Translations under genes and position numbers: made by a program
In this document: positions 8,873 to 17,135 of the stretch, piece after piece
How the letters are laid out: each line of letters opens with the position of its first letter
Numbering within the stretch: position 1 is the stretch's first letter
Assembly (NCBI RefSeq): GCF_010435915.1
Contig: NZ_JAAFZH010000019.1
Coordinates: 62,001-126,000, forward strand
Direction: 5' to 3'
From: Spirosoma terrae
Lineage (GTDB): Bacteria; Bacteroidota; Bacteroidia; Cytophagales; Spirosomataceae
DNA length: 64,000 nucleotides
The notes under the pieces: generated by a model
Seen by the model: the letters and a program-made list of their open reading frames with translations, nothing else
Database searches by the model: none
Told to the model about the DNA's origin: nothing

Positions 8873-10999
8873 TTACGCATTTTTGTTCTCTGGCTTGGGC
8901 AGAAGAACTTTACGGGATAAGCGATATTTTCCAGTCTTTTTATCTATGTCCGTCAATTTCACGGTTACTTCCTCCCCTACCTGCAATACACCGTCCATTG
9001 ACTCAAGACGTTCCCATTTAATCTCGGAAATATGCAACAGACCGTCTTTACCTGGCATAAATTCGACGAAGGCACCAAATGGCTGAATAGTTTTCACCTT
9101 GCCAACGTATACTTCGCCAACTTCTGGCACAGCAACAATTCCCTTCACCCGTGAAACGGCTTTGTCCATGCTTTCCTTGTTGGTAGCAAAAATGCTGACC
9201 CAACCTGCATTATCGTGTTCGTCGATATTGACAACGGCACCGGAATCTTTCTGAATATCCTGAACCACTTTACCACCTGGTCCAATAACGGCGCCAATCT
9301 GGTTCGTATCAATTTTAATAACGATAGCCCGGGGAGCATGTGCTTTCAGATCAGAACGAACTTCAGCAATACCTTTCGCCATTTCGCCCAGAATATGCAG
9401 ACGCCCCTGACGAGCCTGTTCTAATGCCTGCGCCAGCACTTCGTACGATAAACCGTCTACTTTCAGGTCCATCTGGCAGGCAACGATTCCTTTTTCAGTT
9501 CCCGTTACCTTGAAATCCATATCGCCCAAATGGTCCTCATCGCCAAGAATATCCGACAGGACAGCGTACTTTTCACCGTCAGAAATCAGGCCCATGGCAA
9601 TACCAGCCACAGGAGCCTTGATTTTAATCCCGGCATCCATCAGCGCCATCGTACCAGCACAAACGGTTGCCATCGACGACGAACCATTCGATTCCAGAAT
9701 ATCGGAAACGATACGAATCGTGTATGGATTTTCGGCCTCTGGTGGTAATACTTTCTTTAGGGACCGGTGCGCCAGATTACCATGACCGATTTCACGGCGG
9801 CCAGCACCCCGGTTAGGTTTCACTTCACCCGTTGAGAATCCGGGGAAATTGTAATGCAGCAGAAATTTGCTATACCCCTGGAACATCGCCTGATCAACGA
9901 TCTGTTCGTCCACTTTCGTTCCGAGCGTAACAGTTGTCAACGATTGAGTTTCTCCACGTGTGAACAACGCTGATCCGTGCGGTCCTGGTAAATAACCCGC
10001 TTCGGTCGATATCTGCCGAATTTCATCCAGTTTACGACCATCCAGCCGAACCCGTTCATCCAATACCAGCCGTCGAGACGCTTCCCAAACCAAATCGTGA
10101 AAATACGTCTTAATCAAGCTCGTATTTACGTCTGATCCTTCGGGGAACGTAGCCAGGTATTCCTCCTGCACTGCTTTAAAGCCTTCGGAACGTCCTTTCT
10201 TAACCGGATTTTGTCGACGAGCTACGTCGTAGATTTTATCGTAGCAATAGGCCCGAACAGCCGCACGCAGTTCTTCGTCGTGCGTTTCGTGATTATATTC
10301 ACGCTTAACCGTTTTGCCAACCTTTGCTTCCAGCTCTTTTTGTGCCTGGCATTGCACTTTAATGGCTTCGTGGGCGACTTTCAACGCTTCCACGACTTCG
10401 GCTTCTGAACATTCGCTCATTTCGCCTTCCACCATACAAATATCTTTCTCCGTAGCAGCAACAATTAAATCGAGCGTAGCCCGGTCGATATCGGCTGTTT
10501 TAGGGTTGATTTTATATTCACCGTCAATTTTAGCGACCCGAACTTCCGAAATAGGGCCGTTGAAGGGTATATCAGAAACGGCCAGGGCCGAAGAAGCAGC
10601 TAACGCAGCTAATGCATCAGGCTGAACTTCTGGATCTGCCGAAATTAACGTAATGATTACTTGGGTATCAGCGTGGTAATTATCAGGGAAAATTGGGCGT
10701 AATGCACGATCGACCAGCCGACTGATCAGAATTTCGTGATCGCCTAAACGCCCCTCACGACGCTGGAAACTACCAGGAATACGCCCTGCCGACGCAAATT
10801 TCTCCTGATAATCAACGGAAAGTGGAAGAAAATCGACTCCTTCCTTCGCTTCTTTACTTGATACGACCGTGGCCAGTAACATCGTATCGCCCAGTCGTAC
10901 AACCACCGCGCCGTCGGCCTGTCTGGCCAGTTTGCCGGTTTCGATGGTAATTTCTCGCCCGTCGGGCAGTGCAAGGGATTGCGTGGTGATTTGAAACAT
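8873..10999 (-). CDS. pnp: Polyribonucleotide nucleotidyltransferase (PNPase)
   Basis: Phosphorolytic 3'-5' exoribonuclease and RNA-tailing enzyme. The frame opens at 11143, but the family's N-terminus (MFQITTQSLALPDGREITIE) begins at ATG 10999, giving 708 residues, the normal length. Domain order: RNase PH 1 (GDTMLLATVVSSK), helical linker, RNase PH 2 (FLLHYNFPGFSTGE, RREIGHGNLAHR, LGDEDHLGDMDFKVTGT), KH (IGAVIGPGGKVVQDIQ), S1 (GEVYVGKVKTIQPFGAFVEF). It follows rpsO on the same strand, the widely conserved rpsO-pnp arrangement, with a terminator/attenuator hairpin between them. Confidence 0.97.
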   Translation of the reverse strand: MFQITTQSLALPDGREITIETGKLARQADGAVVVRLGDTMLLATVVSSKEAKEGVDFLPLSVDYQEKFASAGRIPGSFQRREGRLGDHEILISRLVDRALRPIFPDNYHADTQVIITLISADPEVQPDALAALAASSALAVSDIPFNGPISEVRVAKIDGEYKINPKTADIDRATLDLIVAATEKDICMVEGEMSECSEAEVVEALKVAHEAIKVQCQAQKELEAKVGKTVKREYNHETHDEELRAAVRAYCYDKIYDVARRQNPVKKGRSEGFKAVQEEYLATFPEGSDVNTSLIKTYFHDLVWEASRRLVLDERVRLDGRKLDEIRQISTEAGYLPGPHGSALFTRGETQSLTTVTLGTKVDEQIVDQAMFQGYSKFLLHYNFPGFSTGEVKPNRGAGRREIGHGNLAHRSLKKVLPPEAENPYTIRIVSDILESNGSSSMATVCAGTMALMDAGIKIKAPVAGIAMGLISDGEKYAVLSDILGDEDHLGDMDFKVTGTEKGIVACQMDLKVDGLSYEVLAQALEQARQGRLHILGEMAKGIAEVRSDLKAHAPRAIVIKIDTNQIGAVIGPGGKVVQDIQKDSGAVVNIDEHDNAGWVSIFATNKESMDKAVSRVKGIVAVPEVGEVYVGKVKTIQPFGAFVEFMPGKDGLLHISEIKWERLESMDGVLQVGEEVTVKLTDIDKKTGKYRLSRKVLLPKPENKNA

Positions 11000-11150
11000 A
11001 CAACAGATTTTGAATACGCCCTCTACAGCTTTACCGCTAGTTTCGATCAGCCTTAATGCTAATCGTGTATAAACCTCTTTTACTATACTTTCCTCTAAGC
11101 CGCTCTCACTAACGCAATTACCGCTCTCTATCACTGAAATCACAAAAATG

Positions 11151-11186
11151 AGGGAATCTACTGTCTGGTAGATTCCCTTTTTTTTA
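11151..11186. terminator. rpsO-pnp intergenic hairpin
   Basis: An 11-bp stem (11151-11161 with 11168-11178) around a 6-nt loop. T-runs flank it on both strands. It lies just after the rpsO stop and ahead of pnp, where a processing or attenuation hairpin is usual. Confidence 0.8.
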
Positions 11187-11195
11187 TTGGCCGGA

Positions 11196-11471
11196 TTATT
11201 TTCTCAGACCAAGTGCGGCCAAAATAGCCCGGTATCTGGTGATGTCTTTTTGCTGCAGGTAGTTCAGCAGACGCCGGCGTTTACCTACTAATTTTAAAAG
11301 ACCCAGTTGTGTGCCGTAATCGTGCTTGTGAACTTTCAGGTGAGCGGTCAAGTGATTGATCCGGTACGTGAACAGCGCGATCTGGGATTCGGCCGACCCG
11401 GTGTCCCCTGCACTTTTGGCAAAACCCGAGGTGGAGAAAATCTCCTGTTTCTTTTCGGTCGTTAAATACAT
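11196..11471 (-). CDS. rpsO: 30S ribosomal protein S15
   Basis: 91 residues matching S15 along its whole length (TGSAESQIALFTYRINHLT, HKHDYGTQLGLLKLVGKRRR, LLNYLQQKDITRYRAIL). It binds 16S rRNA in the central domain early in 30S assembly. The start is followed by MYLTTEKKQEIF, the expected N-terminus. A perfect TAnnTTTG element 43 bp upstream gives a plausible promoter. Confidence 0.97.
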   Translation of the reverse strand: MYLTTEKKQEIFSTSGFAKSAGDTGSAESQIALFTYRINHLTAHLKVHKHDYGTQLGLLKLVGKRRRLLNYLQQKDITRYRAILAALGLRK

Positions 11472-11513
11472 CTTCAGACAGCTAAAAAATAAAACAAATT
11501 ATGAATTTGGGTG

Positions 11514-11521
11514 CAAAGGTA
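11514..11521 (-). promoter_or_regulatory. Predicted -7 element for rpsO
   Basis: Minus strand TACCTTTG, an exact TAnnTTTG match, placed to start transcription about 35 nt before rpsO. I do not see a TTG at the usual -33 spacing. Confidence 0.55.
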
Positions 11522-11582
11522 AGGAAAATAGTGATTAGTCGGTTCATAAAATAATGAGTTTTATGAAAACATCAGCAATTTC

Positions 11583-13100
11583 CTAAACGGACCGAGCAGG
11601 CTGGCCTTTATAAGCGGCCCATCGCTTCTTTAGTTTTTCCCAGGCAATCAGATAAATATCCTTGTCAAACAATCGGGAATCGTGACGAGCCCGTTGCATT
11701 AAAAAGAGCCCTATCGGAAATAATACCATATTGGCTAACCATGCCCCCACAGGCACCGCAATAAGCCCGTCTTTAGCATACTTATCGCCCTGTAATGTTA
11801 GTACGTATAGTAAAATAAAAAAGACGATAGATACCAGTACTGGTAAGCCAAAACCTCCTTTTTTTATGATAGCCCCCATCGATGCCCCAATCAGAAACAT
11901 CACAAAAACGGAAATAGCCTGCGTGAATTTATGATGAGTTTCCAGTTGATACCGCCAGATGTTTTTTTCCTTGTCCGTCAGATACGTAACGTTTGATGTG
12001 GCGTACGACAGAATATTCTGGGCCTGACTAAGAGCCCCCTGCGCCAATTCCTGCTTTACTATATGCTGTTTACGTAGCAACGAGTCGACCCATTTCCCAT
12101 CCTTTAAAACGGGTGGTTGGGGTGTAGTGCCCGTAACTATTGTGGCTGGTTTAAACTGATAATTGTAATACTGTTTAGATGTAGCCGCCACACTTAAGCT
12201 TGTATTTCGATAATCCTTACGTAGTGAATCGGTTAAGGTGGAGAGCTGATTGAGGTCTTTCATCAGTTCATGATACTCAAACTGATTTTCATCCGTACGC
12301 TTTATGCCAAACGATTCCATACTAATGACCAGTCGGTAATCCTTAAATCCATTACGCACAAACTCAGCTCCTTTAGCTGGGCCACCGCTACTGGCATAAC
12401 TAACCGTATTGTTACCCGAGTATTCCTGATAATCGTTTCCATTAAACAACTCAAAAGTCAGGTATGTACGATCCTTGTCAGTGTACATTCGACCCGAATC
12501 GGCCAGTATTATTTCCCGATTACCACTCTCAATGCCATTAGTCGAATGTTTATATATCACCAGCCCTTTTAGTAAGTCACCAGTAGCGCTCTCTTTACCA
12601 CTCTTTATTTTGTGGTCTACTTTTATGCTGTACCCTGGCAGATCATTGTAAAAAATACCTTCCTTCAGACTAAGCGTAGCCTTGGCGGTTTTAATATCAT
12701 ACAGTAAACTATACCCTTTCAAATTGGCCCAGGGCGATACTTTATTGTTAAACCAGAACGAAAAGGCACTGATGCCAATGGCTACGATCAGAAGGGGGCG
12801 CATAGCACGGGTTAAGGAGATACCCGCACTCTTCATGGCGGTCAACTCAAAAAACTCACCTAAATTACCAAACGTCATTAAGGACGATAAGAGAACAGCC
12901 AACGGTAATGCCGTCGGTATGGTAAGCATGGCAAAGTAGAAAAGCAGCCGACCGAACGTAGCGATATCGAGATCTTTTGACACAAAATCATCGATATAAA
13001 ACATGAGCAGTCGCATCAGAAAAATAAAGATGACGACGCCCAACGTCAGGAAAAAAGGCCCCCAGAATGAGCCAAGCACTAATTTATCAATTTTCTTCAT
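11583..13100 (-). CDS. LptF/LptG family permease (YjgP/YjgQ), LPS export
   Basis: 505 residues with the LptF/G plan: N-terminal membrane helices (SFWGPFFLTLGVVIFIFLMR, the FYFAMLTIPTALPLAVLLSS region, and a third near residue 105), a long periplasmic beta-jellyroll middle, and three C-terminal helices (QAISVFVMFLIGASMGAI, VLVSIVFFILLYVL, GAWLANMVLFPIGLFL). These permeases pair with the LptB ATPase to move lipopolysaccharide from the inner membrane to the LptC/A bridge. F and G cannot be told apart here. It stands alone on the minus strand with a 480-bp upstream gap. Confidence 0.92.
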   Translation of the reverse strand: MKKIDKLVLGSFWGPFFLTLGVVIFIFLMRLLMFYIDDFVSKDLDIATFGRLLFYFAMLTIPTALPLAVLLSSLMTFGNLGEFFELTAMKSAGISLTRAMRPLLIVAIGISAFSFWFNNKVSPWANLKGYSLLYDIKTAKATLSLKEGIFYNDLPGYSIKVDHKIKSGKESATGDLLKGLVIYKHSTNGIESGNREIILADSGRMYTDKDRTYLTFELFNGNDYQEYSGNNTVSYASSGGPAKGAEFVRNGFKDYRLVISMESFGIKRTDENQFEYHELMKDLNQLSTLTDSLRKDYRNTSLSVAATSKQYYNYQFKPATIVTGTTPQPPVLKDGKWVDSLLRKQHIVKQELAQGALSQAQNILSYATSNVTYLTDKEKNIWRYQLETHHKFTQAISVFVMFLIGASMGAIIKKGGFGLPVLVSIVFFILLYVLTLQGDKYAKDGLIAVPVGAWLANMVLFPIGLFLMQRARHDSRLFDKDIYLIAWEKLKKRWAAYKGQPARSV

Positions 13101-13531
13101 TCTAATGCCTACTAGTCAACGAACCGGCGTAGGTGTTCATATAGACTAATATAGTATACGTGTAACTAGAGCCTACCGTTCATTTTTTATTACTCATTAA
13201 CAAATATTAATAGTTTCAGTAAGGTGAAGCGCCATATATAACTAGCACACACCTATTGATAGCTCCAAACTGCAGGAAGATGAGTTTAGCGCTATACGGT
13301 ATTTTTCGTTTAGCCAGTTAAACAACCGCATCTACGATATTTAACTAGCTAAATAGAAAGGAGTTAAACCCAGACATCTAAAGAAAAACTTAAGATCTGA
13401 TAAAAATATAATGTTTAACTAATATCCCTACATCTTTCCCTGATACATAAGCTTGGTCAGATACCTTTTGTATACATGCGAACCAAAAGCACTGAGCCTC
13501 TGCCTATCAAATGGGTCAGCCATAACACAAA
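13101..13531. other. AT-rich intergenic region without a supported gene
   Basis: About 430 bp between the Lpt permease start and the tRNA-Met terminator. I find no credible ORF, no exact TAnnTTTG promoter reading into the permease, and no strong hairpin. It may hold the permease leader, but nothing specific can be named. Confidence 0.5.
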
Positions 13532-13563
13532 ATAGCCCCCAAATACTTAATATTGGGGGCTAT
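13532..13563 (-). terminator. Terminator of tRNA-Met
   Basis: An 11-bp perfect stem (13532-13542 with 13553-13563) containing a CCCCC/GGGGG core, 16 bp beyond the 3' end of the tRNA. Confidence 0.8.
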
Positions 13564-13579
13564 CACAGGAATTTCGCAG

Positions 13580-13653
13580 TAGCGGGGAGCAGGATCGAAC
13601 TGCCGACCTTAGGGTTATGAATCCTACGCTCTAACCATCTGAGCTACCCCGCC
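13580..13653 (-). tRNA. tRNA-Met (CAT)
   Basis: The minus strand folds into a cloverleaf. The acceptor GGCGGGG pairs with CCCCGCT (first pair G-U), then the D arm GCTC/GAGC, anticodon arm TAGGA-TTCATAA-CCCTA, variable AGGTC, and T arm GGCAG-TTCGATC-CTGCT. The anticodon is CAT. Overall layout resembles elongator tRNA-Met, though a tRNA-Ile carrying lysidine cannot be excluded from sequence alone. No encoded CCA. There is an A-C mismatch at the base of the anticodon stem next to the loop (31:39). Confidence 0.93.
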
Positions 13654-13665
13654 TTCTTCTGAGCA

Positions 13666-13695
13666 CAAAAGTAAGAAAAAATCGAGCTTACGCAA
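13666..13695 (-). promoter_or_regulatory. Promoter of tRNA-Met
   Basis: On the minus strand TTG (13695-13693), a 19-nt spacer and TACTTTTG (13673-13666): an exact Bacteroidota promoter. Expected start is about 6 nt before the mature tRNA 5' end. Confidence 0.85.
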
Positions 13696-13704
13696 AAAAG
13701 TGCG

Positions 13705-13736
13705 TTGACTTTCGCAAAAAAAATCGTTTACCTTTG
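13705..13736 (+). promoter_or_regulatory. Promoter of the START-like gene
   Basis: TTG (13705-13707), a 21-nt spacer and TACCTTTG (13729-13736). It is back to back with the tRNA-Met promoter; their -33 elements are only 9 bp apart. Confidence 0.85.
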
Positions 13737-13826
13737 CTTAGACCGGGTTTGACGAGTTTGACGTTTTACTGATAATAGGCTGATGTTCCGGTGTGTAGCC
13801 TAAATGCCTTTTCTAAATTACTTGAC

Positions 13827-14219
13827 ATGGAGAAATTTAAATTTGTTGCCGAATACGAGCTCCGGGCATCCCCCAAAATGCTTTTTCCTTACATAAGTAC
13901 GGCGTCGGGCCTGTCGCAATGGTTTGCCAACAAAGTAAATACCATGCCAGAACAACGATTCGATTTTCAATGGGATAATGAAAGCCATATTGCGCGCCAG
14001 GTTTCCATGCGCCAAAATAAAGGAGTTCGCTTCGAATTTTTAGATACGGCCGAGAATGGGTCCGACAATAATTATATTGACTTCCGGGTAGATCAGTCGG
14101 AACTTACCCAGTCAACATTTCTTCGGGTTACGGATTATTCATCAACCAATGATGAAGATGAACTGCGGGATCTCTGGGAAGGCTTAATGGATAAACTGCG
14201 GGAAATTGTTGGCAGCTAA
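13827..14219 (+). CDS. START-like domain protein (START_2/AHSA1-like fold)
   Basis: The frame opens at 13791, but the family-like start MEKFKFVAEYELRASPKMLF is at ATG 13827, giving 130 residues. The sequence shows the helix-grip features of the small START-like family common in Bacteroidota: LFPYISTASGLSQWFANKV, then beta-strands, and the C-terminal helix LRDLWEGLMDKLREIVG. Such proteins bind hydrophobic ligands in other families; here the ligand and role are unknown. It has its own promoter and terminator, so it is monocistronic. Confidence 0.88.
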   Translation: MEKFKFVAEYELRASPKMLFPYISTASGLSQWFANKVNTMPEQRFDFQWDNESHIARQVSMRQNKGVRFEFLDTAENGSDNNYIDFRVDQSELTQSTFLRVTDYSSTNDEDELRDLWEGLMDKLREIVGS

Positions 14220-14271
14220 CGACTCAACCCAACCGCTGTTCTTTTGTTAAACCTAACTTTGCTATAAAAAG

Positions 14272-14295
14272 AAACCCGCCATCAAGCGGGTTTTT
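14272..14295 (+). terminator. Terminator of START-like gene
   Basis: An 8-bp stem AAACCCGC/GCGGGTTT (14272-14279, 14286-14293) with a 6-nt loop, running into a T-stretch, about 50 bp after the stop codon. Confidence 0.85.
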
Positions 14296-14322
14296 CGTTT
14301 ATAATCTATTACGGGAAATAAT

Positions 14323-14811
14323 TCAGTTTACTTTCAGTAAATCAATTTGAAAGACGAGGATAGAATTGGCTGGAATACCCGGCTGCTCCTGATCCCCGTA
14401 AGCCAGACTTGGTGGCAGATACAACGTAATGCTACCACCCGGAGCAATCAGGGGAATTCCCTCCTGCCAGCCCAGAATCAATTGATTAAGCCCAAAACTT
14501 ACATCCTCTCCACTATCAAAACTAGTTCCGTTTGTCAGTTGCCCTTTATAATTTACCGTTACGTTCGAACAGACGCTTGGTTTATCGCCAGAGCCAGGCT
14601 TCTGGATCTTGTAATAAAAGCCACGTTCATCGGCAGTAGCCTTAATGTTGTTCGTGTCAATAAACTGCTTTAAACTGGCTATTTCCGCATCAGGTGCTTT
14701 TATGGCTACGGCAGCAGATTCACAGGGAGTCTGATCGGCAGACTGACAACTACCCAACAGACAAAGCGTGGTTAAACTCAGTAACCCATATTGTAGTAAG
14801 ACTCGTATCAT
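14323..14811 (-). CDS. FKBP-type peptidyl-prolyl isomerase, lipoprotein
   Basis: 162 residues. The lipobox LLGSC puts the lipidated cysteine at residue 22. The C-terminal FKBP domain is complete: VTVNYKGQLTNGTSFDSG, FGLNQLILGWQEGIPLI, GGSITLYLPPSLAYGDQEQPG and IPANSILVFQIDLLKV. It should act on periplasmic or outer-membrane proteins, accelerating proline isomerisation during folding. It is separated from the upstream-side LpxR gene by a hairpin, so it is probably transcribed alone. Confidence 0.94.
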   Translation of the reverse strand: MIRVLLQYGLLSLTTLCLLGSCQSADQTPCESAAVAIKAPDAEIASLKQFIDTNNIKATADERGFYYKIQKPGSGDKPSVCSNVTVNYKGQLTNGTSFDSGEDVSFGLNQLILGWQEGIPLIAPGGSITLYLPPSLAYGDQEQPGIPANSILVFQIDLLKVN

Positions 14812-14833
14812 AGCGCCAAGATACGTTAATTCG

Positions 14834-14869
14834 ACCCAGGAATAGCAAGACGATACTCTATTCCTGGGT
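14834..14869 (-). terminator. Hairpin after the LpxR gene
   Basis: A 12-bp perfect stem (14834-14845 with 14858-14869), 11 bp past the LpxR stop. The U-run is poor, so termination may be Rho-assisted. Confidence 0.55.
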
Positions 14870-14880
14870 TCGTTATTCGT

Positions 14881-15861
14881 TTACTTACCAAACCGATAGG
14901 CCGCCGTTAAACCAATATATTGCTCATTCTTCCGCATGCGGACTGCCTCTCGTTGCCGATACGTATACACCGTCTGAAACGTCCAGCGAGGCTTGGAAAA
15001 ACCGATACCGATCGAATGAGTATATACCCAGCGATTAATTGTCCCTACCACAGCCCCCCCCTGATTACTCAATAACCCACCCTGTACCGTAGCATTATAG
15101 AACTGATACTCAATAGAAGGGTGAAAAAAGGCATACACCTCTGTGTTTTTTTTCAGGGGCGCAGTTGATCGACTAACCCGAACATCATACAACGACGATT
15201 CCGATTCGTTGGCGAATAATCCGACCTGAAGTAAAAATCCCGTCGATGCATTGGTAAATAAGGTTCCTCCTGTCAGTTCAGCAACCGCGTGAAGATCAAG
15301 CCAGGCAGGACGCCAGGAATCTGATGTCAGTTTGTGCCAGTATTGCCCTTGTGCGGTTATACCGATTTCATTTTTCACCTGATAGTCCCAGCCTTTTGTC
15401 GTCAGTAGATCAAAGGTTTTGTGAATGAAAATCTGAGTTTGCTGAGCTAATGAGTTTTTACCAAGCGTCCCGACCGATACTGATGTTTTTAATACGTGTC
15501 CTTTTTTATAGAAAAACGTCATTCCTTTTTCCAGGAACAAGTAGCCAGCAAACGGCCGATCAATCTGATCAATGGTCAATTTTGGGGAAATGTAATCAGG
15601 CGTAAAAATCAGCTGCCCTAACCGATAATGGGACGTAACTTTAATCTGTTTGCTAGCTTCGTCGATTCGATTGTTTAAGCCAGTTGGCAGGTAAGTCAGC
15701 GTTACGAATAAACCGTTGGTGTAATAGCCATCGTGTAATCGTAAACAATAATTGTCATTTTCAGAGGTGACTTTTAACTCATAAGGATGCTGTCCGTAAC
15801 TGCAGAGGGTATAGAAGTACAGGCAACTCAGTTTTACTAACCAGCGGAGGAGCGAAATCAT
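14881..15861 (-). CDS. LpxR-family lipid A deacylase (DUF2219)
   Basis: 326 residues with a signal peptide ending near YGQ and an aromatic-rich outer-membrane barrel. LpxR hallmarks are visible: the N-D pair and YTNG block (SENDNYCLRLHDGYYTNG, residues 33-50), DRPFAGYLFLEKG (101-113), the Q-x-x-I-H segment with H147, and GWDYQVKNEIG (157-167). LpxR removes the 3'-acyloxyacyl chain of lipid A, with a conserved N, D, S and H cluster. Activity is inferred from the family. The neighbouring FKBP lipoprotein also serves the outer envelope. Confidence 0.85.
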   Translation of the reverse strand: MISLLRWLVKLSCLYFYTLCSYGQHPYELKVTSENDNYCLRLHDGYYTNGLFVTLTYLPTGLNNRIDEASKQIKVTSHYRLGQLIFTPDYISPKLTIDQIDRPFAGYLFLEKGMTFFYKKGHVLKTSVSVGTLGKNSLAQQTQIFIHKTFDLLTTKGWDYQVKNEIGITAQGQYWHKLTSDSWRPAWLDLHAVAELTGGTLFTNASTGFLLQVGLFANESESSLYDVRVSRSTAPLKKNTEVYAFFHPSIEYQFYNATVQGGLLSNQGGAVVGTINRWVYTHSIGIGFSKPRWTFQTVYTYRQREAVRMRKNEQYIGLTAAYRFGK

Positions 15862-16019
15862 ACGACAAATTAATGCTCAAGTAACCACTGGGGTTCGTCA
15901 ATTGTTAAAAAAGGCTGATACCGATTGACTCAGAGACGAACCAGCTGTTGAAACGTTCATTTCTGTTCAAGCCAGATACAGTGTTTACAGAACAAAATTC
16001 TTACTTTTTATGAAAAAAC

Positions 16020-16057
16020 AATGTCCTAAAACGGATATCAATACGCTTTAGGACATT
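16020..16057 (-). terminator. Terminator of the SDR gene
   Basis: An 11-bp perfect stem (16020-16030 with 16047-16057) followed on the minus strand by six Ts, 20 bp past the SDR stop. Confidence 0.85.
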
Positions 16058-16076
16058 ATTCGACTGCTCTGTGAGG

Positions 16077-16811
16077 TTAATTCATCGCCATCAGGGCTTC
16101 TTCTGGCGATTTACGATACAAATCATAAATAAACTGGGTGTTGCCGACTCGTATTTCAAACGTATCATTTTTCAGGCCATCCAGCAAGTCAGCAGCTACT
16201 TTAGCCGCCGAAATCCCATTTTTACCCCCAATAGGCGCTGAGAACTCTGTATCGACCAATGGTGGCATGAGCTCATATACTTTAACGTTACTGCTGGCTT
16301 TCGTCAAGGCGATACGTAACGAGTGCGTGTACGAGTGCAGTGCTGCCTTACTCGCCGAATAGGTCGATAAACTACCTGGAACAATGGCAACAATAGACGA
16401 TACGTTTACAATAGCTGCTTCGGCCTGGGCCATCAATTGTGGCAGCAACAGCTGGTTCAATCGAATTATAGACAGATAATTGGTACGCATTTCATCTTCC
16501 GCTACGTCGAAGCCATTACGATCCGCCAATAAATTATGCAGCAAGGCTCGGCCAGCATTGTTAATAACCATATTCAAGGTCGGGAATTCACTTTTTAACG
16601 TAGCGACTAATGACTCTACATCGGCGGCATCACTCACATCGCTGACAAAACCAACGGCGTTTGGCACTTGCGAAAGGGCCGTATCTAACCGGCTTTGATT
16701 CCGACCTGTAATAATAACCTGATTGCCGTTGGTCGAAAGAAGTTTAGCTATTTCCAGCCCAATTCCTGCTGATCCCCCTGTGATCAAAACCGTATTTCCC
16801 GTAGTTTTCAT
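16077..16811 (-). CDS. Short-chain dehydrogenase/reductase (DltE-like)
   Basis: 244 residues, classical SDR. The nucleotide-binding motif TGGSAGIG sits at residues 11-18; the NNAG motif and catalytic YSASK follow at their usual spacing. The C-terminal part (IRVGNTQFIYDLYRKSPEEA) resembles the DltE-like group, whose substrate is not known. The gene is monocistronic with a strong terminator. Its upstream region holds two palindromic operators and an exact -7 element, so it looks tightly regulated, but no TetR or MarR gene lies nearby. Confidence 0.9.
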   Translation of the reverse strand: MKTTGNTVLITGGSAGIGLEIAKLLSTNGNQVIITGRNQSRLDTALSQVPNAVGFVSDVSDAADVESLVATLKSEFPTLNMVINNAGRALLHNLLADRNGFDVAEDEMRTNYLSIIRLNQLLLPQLMAQAEAAIVNVSSIVAIVPGSLSTYSASKAALHSYTHSLRIALTKASSNVKVYELMPPLVDTEFSAPIGGKNGISAAKVAADLLDGLKNDTFEIRVGNTQFIYDLYRKSPEEALMAMN

Positions 16812-16818
16812 TGTTAAT

Positions 16819-16832
16819 ATACCAATTGGTAT
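16819..16832. promoter_or_regulatory. Palindromic operator, proximal copy
   Basis: Perfect 14-bp palindrome ATACCAATTGGTAT located 7 bp before the SDR start codon. The same core occurs in the distal operator 117 bp upstream. The form is typical of a dimeric TetR-type repressor site. Confidence 0.75.
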
Positions 16833-16918
16833 TTTTTAAATTAATTTAAGTGTCCTACTTATTGCAGAATAAAACTCTGCTTTTTCAGCTTAACAGGCGC
16901 CCTATTGATTAAGTGCCA

Positions 16919-16926
16919 CAAAGATA
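16919..16926 (-). promoter_or_regulatory. Predicted -7 element of the SDR
   Basis: Minus strand TATCTTTG, an exact TAnnTTTG match. It overlaps the edge of the 38-bp palindrome, which would cover the -33 region. Confidence 0.65.
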
Positions 16927-16961
16927 AATTATTTTATACCAATTGGTATAAAATAATTTAT
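16924..16961. promoter_or_regulatory. 38-bp perfect palindrome (distal operator)
   Basis: Every one of the 19 pairs around the centre 16942/16943 matches. The core is TATACCAATTGGTATA, shared with the proximal operator; the outer arms are A/T only. Placement over the presumed -33 region points to repression of the SDR promoter. Confidence 0.8.
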
Positions 16962-17008
16962 TAGCTTTTCTAAAGCTAGTAAGTGTTACGTTATACAGGA
17001 CACAAAAA

Positions 17009-17040
17009 AGGTCCGACTATGAATTATCATAATCGGACCT
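17009..17040 (-). terminator. Terminator of tRNA-Val
   Basis: An 8-bp stem (17009-17016 with 17033-17040) extended by an inner TATGA/TCATA stem, followed on the minus strand by six Ts. Confidence 0.85.
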
Positions 17041-17045
17041 GATGG

Positions 17046-17120
17046 TAGGAAGTAGCGGGCTCGAACCGCTGACCTCTGCTCTGTCAAAGCAGCGCTCTGA
17101 ACCAACTGAGCTAACCTCCT
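17046..17120 (-). tRNA. tRNA-Val (GAC)
   Basis: Cloverleaf on the minus strand: acceptor AGGAGGT/ACTTCCT (one G-U), D arm GCTC/GAGC, anticodon arm CTGCT-TTGACAG-AGCAG, variable AGGTC and T arm with TTCGAGC. The anticodon is GAC, valine. No CCA is encoded. It lies 20 bp after the UMF1 transporter stop on the same strand and has its own promoter overlapping that stop. Confidence 0.95.
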
Positions 17121-17135
17121 TTGTTGAAGCCGGTG

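Noticed and set aside
10211..10625. Plus-strand ORFs inside pnp
   Set aside because: Typical antisense shadows of a long conserved gene, with no domain content.
14254..14261. TAACTTTG match on the plus strand
   Set aside because: Exact TAnnTTTG by sequence, but it lies just before a terminator with no plus-strand gene after it and no -33 element; chance match.
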